This document shows positions 58,760 to 64,000 of a stretch of 64,000 bases of DNA, piece after piece (the stretch's first letter is position 1; the number at the start of each line of letters is the position of its first letter). The position numbers were made by a program, and so were the translations under genes. The notes below the pieces were generated by a model. It saw nothing but the letters and a program-made list of their open reading frames with translations, ran no database searches and was not told where the DNA came from. The DNA is from Gymnogyps californianus (lineage: Eukaryota; Chordata; Aves; Accipitriformes; Cathartidae): assembly GCF_018139145.2 (NCBI RefSeq), contig NC_059481.1:15364368-15428367 (forward strand), given 5' to 3'.

Positions 58760-61700
58760 TGCGGGCAGGCCGAGCCTAGGGCAGGAGGGACAGGGACAGG
58801 CAGGAGCCCTGCCGGCTGCCCGGAAGGTCCCACAGACCCGGGGGAGATGTCACCCCAGGGCTTATCCTCCTCCCTGAGCCTCCCCGGAGGACAGCAAGGA
58901 CAACCCAGGGCCCATATGGGTGAAAAGGTGTAGGGTCGGGGTGCCTGGACAGGGGCTGACGTCTGGGGAGATGGAGGATGAAAACCCTGGGTTGTCATCA
59001 GCCACCTTGCCCCTGAGCATCGTCTCCCTGCAGGTCCTGGAGCACGTCTTACCCCATGGGTGTTAGCAGTCAAGGTGTGATCCACGTGTGGATGAATTGC
59101 ACGGGGTAACAGGGAGGAGGAAGCCCCGCAGACCAGAGCCGCCCAGATGTCCACACCACCCTTCTTTCCAGAGCTTGAATGCCCCAGCCTAAACCAGTGC
59201 ACCAGCAGCCAGTCGTATTTATAAAGCAACAAAGACAAGCGGGCAGTAAACCACCCATTCGGCTTTGCTGGTGACTATGAACGCAAGCGGATTTAATGAG
59301 CTGGAACGAGGAGCTGATCCAGTCGGGTGCGCAGGAGTAACCTGCCACCAAGAGCAAGGGAAGGACACCAGGTCTCCCTGGTTGAAAGGGTGGTGGGCAG
59401 CCTGCAGTCTTGGGGATGTGGGCTCCCTGGGGAGCCATGGGCCCCTCCTCCTGGCTGGGCGTTGTTCTTGGCCCCGTGAGACGTCTCATGCTGCTTGTCA
59501 ATATATCACTCTCCTGTATGAGCCCTGAAGAAGAGCCAACCCCACTGTGCTCCTGCTGCCATTGCCCAGCCACTGGCATCCGTCCCAGCAGCCCACTGAG
59601 GACACTTAGCAGAGTGTGACCAAAACCTGCCTTATCACGGTCCACCTGGGACCAGAAACAAACTCGGGGCACGGGGGAGTTTCCCAGCAAAGCCTGGCAG
59701 CTCCCAACGCGGGAATTGCCGCCGGCTGCTCAAGCCCCTGCTCCTTTCCTGCCCACTCCAGCGTATTTGCTCCTGAAGCTCATCCAGCTTTTGGGAAAGC
59801 CGTCAGAGATGTTGGCTGAGCCCTGGTGACCTGCATGTTTCCCAACGTGACAGCCGGAGTCGCTCACGCCTCTGCTTCTCGCACTGTCCCGCGCTTGCGC
59901 TGCTCGCAGAGACATTCGCCCTCTCCGCCTGCTCCCCAAGGACACTGACTTCTCCTCTCTCAGAGCCCTTGGGTTCTTTCTGGACAATCATTTACTTGCC
60001 GATAAATGCGGTTTCTTGGGAGGAAGGAGAGGGCACAAGAAAAATAATGTGTAAATTGGGCTCACATTTGGTTGTCACTTTGATCCAGATGGGGTTTTTT
60101 TAACTTAAAAAAGTCTTGCTTTATTTTGACCTTTTTCCAACATTTCTCTCCAAGTGATATTTAACGGTGAGGGCTGAAAAAAGGGCTGAGAAAACCCAGA
60201 CCTAAATGAACTGTTTGATCTCCCACCGTACCACCACTCTGCCCCGCCCCGGTGGAAAATTTGTTTGCCATTCTGCTGAGGCAGCCAAAAAGGTTTTGTT
60301 TCGGATTGACTCAGATGCTTTGCTTTCAGGACACTCCTCAAGGACCTGCACAAGCAACGAGTCACCTTTGATGCTGGGCAATGCCCAGAGACTCACTTGT
60401 GCTGCGTGAAGGCTTCTGAGCCTCCCCATATTGTCATTCTCCAGTGCCCTCTCCACCCCACGCGCCCAAAGGCTACTGGTAGTGGCTGCTGCTGCTTTGC
60501 CCACTAATTCTGGAGGGCAATTCAAGATGGGTAAAGGGCTCCTTGGTGGATCTCCAGGCAGTCGTCTGAGAAGGGAGGGAGCTGCAGGAAGGGAAGGGGG
60601 CAGCTGGGAGGGTTGGCTGTGCTTCTTGGGTGTTAAAGTCCTCAGAGATGGCTTTGGCCTGGGTGTAGCATGACATGGGAGGTCACTGGTGCCTCCTGGA
60701 GAGGCAACTTCTTCGGTTCTCTGTCTTAATGGAAGAGAATTTGATCTGCTTCCCTTCCGCTCACCAGCGAGCTAGGCAAGCCAGCGTGAGCTCCAGGGTA
60801 AATCCAGGCAGGAGCAAGGATCGCTGTCCGTTGCATGTGGGCTAGCCCAGCCTCATGTCCCTCCCCTGGAGAAGTTCTGGTACTGCCTGGTTTTACCTGG
60901 TTCTCCTCACTCCAGTGAATCCTTGGAGCTGCCAGGAGATAAAGGAGGGAAAGGCGAGGGTAAGCAGGCAGGGAGTGGCAGGCCAGCGCCCGCAACGCTG
61001 CAGACAGTGGAGATGGTGCTTCCAGCTCTGCCCTCTCCTGGGTGCCTCCAGACCCCAGGGGTCCTCAGCTTTGTGGTCACCTCTCAGAGCCAGCACAGCA
61101 CCTTGGCCCATCGTTGGCTGCAATAAGATCTGCCGAGACAGTTCGCAGTGACCCAAGGAGCCCCCATTCCCTCCTCTCCAGGGTGAAGCTGCCCCGAGGC
61201 CTCCAGGCAAGAGGGAGGGATTTCTGTGTGCTTCAGATTTCGTTTTTACATCTCAAATATTTTTAGTGCTCATAAAAGTGAGAAACTGGGAGAGACCCAG
61301 CTCGGACCAGTACTGTACAACCCTTACCCAGAGCCTTCCCAAGGCAACTGAGACCTGACCACTGCCAGCCCTAGTCCCACGTCTCCAGAGCAGAAGGGCA
61401 AACGTACCTGCCCCTCTTCCCCCAGCATCATCCCACTGATTTTTTGGGGAAACCTTGCCGCTCTTATGGGTGCTGGACATGATGGGCCAAATTCAGTGGT
61501 GGAGCAGGCAAGCTTTGCCTCCAGCGGGCACTGCGCTGGCTCGCACTGGCGTGGAGTTTCCAACAGAGCTTTTAAGTAGCTTGATATTTGTGACTGGGGC
61601 ATGGTGAAATATGCCCCATGCGTCCTACCATGCAGTTAGGTACCTTGTAGGATGGTCTAACCCTAGACCAAAGGACTTGGTCTAACCCGCTGTAGGAAGT

Positions 61701-64000
61701 GCCCTGCCAGCACTGCTGCAGGCACCTGTGCCGGCACAGCCCCGTCAGCCTTTCCAGTGTTACCCTGGCCCTGCAAAGGAGCCTGGAGAGAAGCTGGTCC
61801 TTTAATGGGCTCCCACGGCATGGGCAGCCAGTGGAGCATGCCAGCTCTGATGGGACTGCAGTGGCAAAGTGCTGATCTGCAGGTCGATAAGGAGGGGCAG
61901 CGCAAGGCAGTGCAGCAAGGTGAGACTATCGGGCTAGCGGAAAAGCCATTAGCCTTTGTCCTCGGCCTCCAGACACAGGGGAGAGGGGCTGGGGACAACG
62001 GGTGGGACAGAGCTGCTGACTCCTGGGCTGTGCAAGGGCTTCACAAGCTGCTTTTCTGGGGACGCTGCCATTTCAGTGAGACCACGGATTAGAAAAGCTC
62101 TGCAGTTTGGTTTCTTCTGCTAAAGAGTAATCACAAAGCATAATTGCTGGTGGCTATGCTACCTTAGCAAGTTCCCCTGTATTATAAAATGCTCCTCTGT
62201 GCCTCCGTGTTGCCTTTCTCAAGGTGTCTAAGAGCTGCTCTAGGGTAGGGCTGAAGACGGGTCCTAGCACGTAGCTGGCAGGAGAACATGCAACTATCAA
62301 CAGTGCTTCTAGCAATTAGGGCTCAGGTATTGTTTAGGGATTCCAGCTTCTTTCTAGCTGGAGATCTCTTCTTTCCTGGTGCGTACAGCTGAGACTGCCC
62401 TGCAGAAACCATGTGTAATGGGAGACCCAGAAACATAGTGGGTGGGCCCTGAGCCGCATCGCTGGGGGGAGTGCCCGTCCTCAGGACAACAGCAACATCC
62501 ACTTGCTTTTGGTGTCCCCACCAAGTGACCCTAGTCCAGCCAAAGCCGGCTGAAGCTCTGCTCATGCAGGGTAAGGGCTAGGCAGATGGGGTTCTCTTTT
62601 CCTCAGCCCCGGCATGGACAGGAGGGGAGCGGTGCTGGTCTGGACCCTTGCCGAGACAAGCACAGCACCGGTTTGCGGCCCCAACCTCCCAGTGCTCCCA
62701 CGGGGCTGCAGGAAGGAGCCTGCACCCTGATGCTCTCCCGTGGTCCGGCATTCACTTGCTGTCTTACTCCCAGCTGACCCTCCCTAGTGTGTCTGGATCA
62801 CTAGCTGGTTCCTCTGCCATACTGAAGTGCTCCTGAGCTGCATCTTCCCAGCTCTTCCCAAAGCTGCCTCTGCCCTGCTGCCTGCACGGGGCCCAAATGA
62901 GGTTGGAGAATGATTTTGTGTGGCGGTCAGTCTCTTCAAGACCATCCACAGCATTCTTCTGCCATCTGTCATTTTGAGAAGAAAGCAAACAAGAAAAAAT
63001 AATAAACTCAAATTATTGCCTAATCAACACAGAAATCAGTGCTGCTTGCTCAGCCTGCAGGCCACAATTAGATGCCATCAGCAAATTTGGGCAGCTTGCC
63101 TGGGCTGCAGGCTTTCATCTCTTGAAGACTGACAGGCATCTCAGGGATCTGCAGGCAGATGAAGGAGCTGGGATCCATTTGAAGGACTTGCCCGGCTCTT
63201 TGGGGAAAGAGCACATGGTTCAAAACCATGTGAAAAAAAGGAGTATTGTGTTTATGTTTATTAAGTAAAGGAAGCCCCATACCAGAGGAGGGGATGTTTA
63301 AGCTGCAACGCTGAGGTCTCCAGCCCCATCTCCAGCACCATCTCAGAGTACTGCCCTGGTTCACGCAGCCCCAGCCCAGCTTGTCTTGCCAGGAGGATGC
63401 ACTGGGTAAATCACTGTGGGAAATGATGGAACATGTGTCACTTGAACGTCCTTATAGATATATGGCAGCCTTGGCAGGGCTATTGCCTGTCTGTGCATGC
63501 ATGCAGGATCTTGGCATTTGGTTAGAAGCATATATCTTCCTCTTCTTCCGGGGACTGCCCCACAGACTGCTTTTCCAAAAGCCCAGCCCAGTGACTCAGG
63601 CTGCCTTGGCAGGGATGTGGGGAAGCCCCACAACTCATCTTCTCCTGGTCATCAGCAGGGAGTGTGGCCCCTGGGCTCGGCCCCATTTGCTCTTGGTCAA
63701 AGAGAGCCAGGTGCTCTGCTTAGGGGGTGGGCAGCCCCAGGCAGATCCCCACTGCAGCAGGGCTGTGTCCCCCTCTCTGCACCCAAGACAGAGGCTCGCG
63801 GGAGGAAACGGACCCTGGTGACAGTTTCGTGTTGCTCAAGAGGCTCTGGGAGTTGCCCTGCATGGGGTGGCAAGCCTGTCCCCGCTCTCCTCCACCCTGG
63901 CTTGCAGGGTGCGGTCAACTGTCTGGATGCCTGCTGGAAAGCAAGGAGCAGGATGGTCTCACCCTGGGACAAAGGGCCTCCTGGGGCTGCTGCTGCGCCC
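58760..64000. other. Right-end sequence with no recognised gene
   Basis: All sizeable ORFs on both strands were read and none shows a known domain, coherent splice set or signal/membrane pattern. In mammals the neighbour of TICRR on this side is RHCG, but none of its membrane-segment exons is seen here, so it would lie further right. The composition is that of ordinary avian intergenic or intronic DNA; no complete transposon was recognised. Confidence 0.55.

Noticed and set aside
58760..64000. Possible RHCG exons expected from mammalian synteny
   Set aside because: None of the ammonium-transporter membrane segments or conserved histidine motifs was found in any frame.

Overview
The window is vertebrate genomic DNA, almost certainly from a bird outside the chicken/duck lineage. 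It has intron-split genes, CpG-island promoters, CR1 LINE fragments and one solo LTR of a type I recognise as common in Neoaves. The gene order WDR93 - PEX11A - PLIN1 - (Ras-like gene) - KIF7 - TICRR matches the human 15q26.1 block, with one extra small-GTPase gene between PLIN1 and KIF7.

Layout: 1-6.0 kb holds the 5' half of WDR93 on the minus strand, running off the left edge. A CpG island at about 6.0-7.2 kb is a divergent promoter for WDR93 and PEX11A and contains a consensus RFX X-box. PEX11A lies at 6.9-9.7 kb (+). About 7 kb follow without a recognisable gene, holding two CR1 fragments. PLIN1 lies at 16.6-22.0 kb (+), with a possible alternative last exon at 22.5 kb. A four-exon Ras-like GTPase of the RERG/RASL11/RASL12 type lies at 23.9-26.1 kb (-). 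It is head to head with KIF7 (27.0-38.0 kb, +) across a 0.94 kb GC-rich gap that contains a minisatellite with hairpin-forming units. KIF7 and TICRR (40.6-58.0 kb, -) are tail to tail. The TICRR CpG promoter at 58.0-58.5 kb carries six CCAAT boxes in TICRR orientation, one more in the other orientation, and a perfect CRE. I recognise no gene from 58.75 kb to the right end.

WDR93 is a cilia-associated WD-repeat protein and KIF7 is the ciliary-tip Hedgehog kinesin. PEX11A acts in peroxisome proliferation, PLIN1 coats adipocyte lipid droplets, and TICRR (Treslin) loads CDC45 at replication origins. They form a conserved neighbourhood, not a pathway.

Exon models were built by hand from splice sites, reading phase and remembered family sequence. 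PEX11A, PLIN1 and the Ras-like gene close perfectly in phase. TICRR, KIF7 and probably WDR93 each close only if one base is missing from one exon. I see no undescribed multi-gene system here. The most interesting items are the Ras-like gene with degenerate switch regions, the hairpin minisatellite in its shared promoter, the dense CCAAT/CRE promoter of TICRR, the alternative PLIN1 C-terminus, and the three apparent single-base frameshifts.
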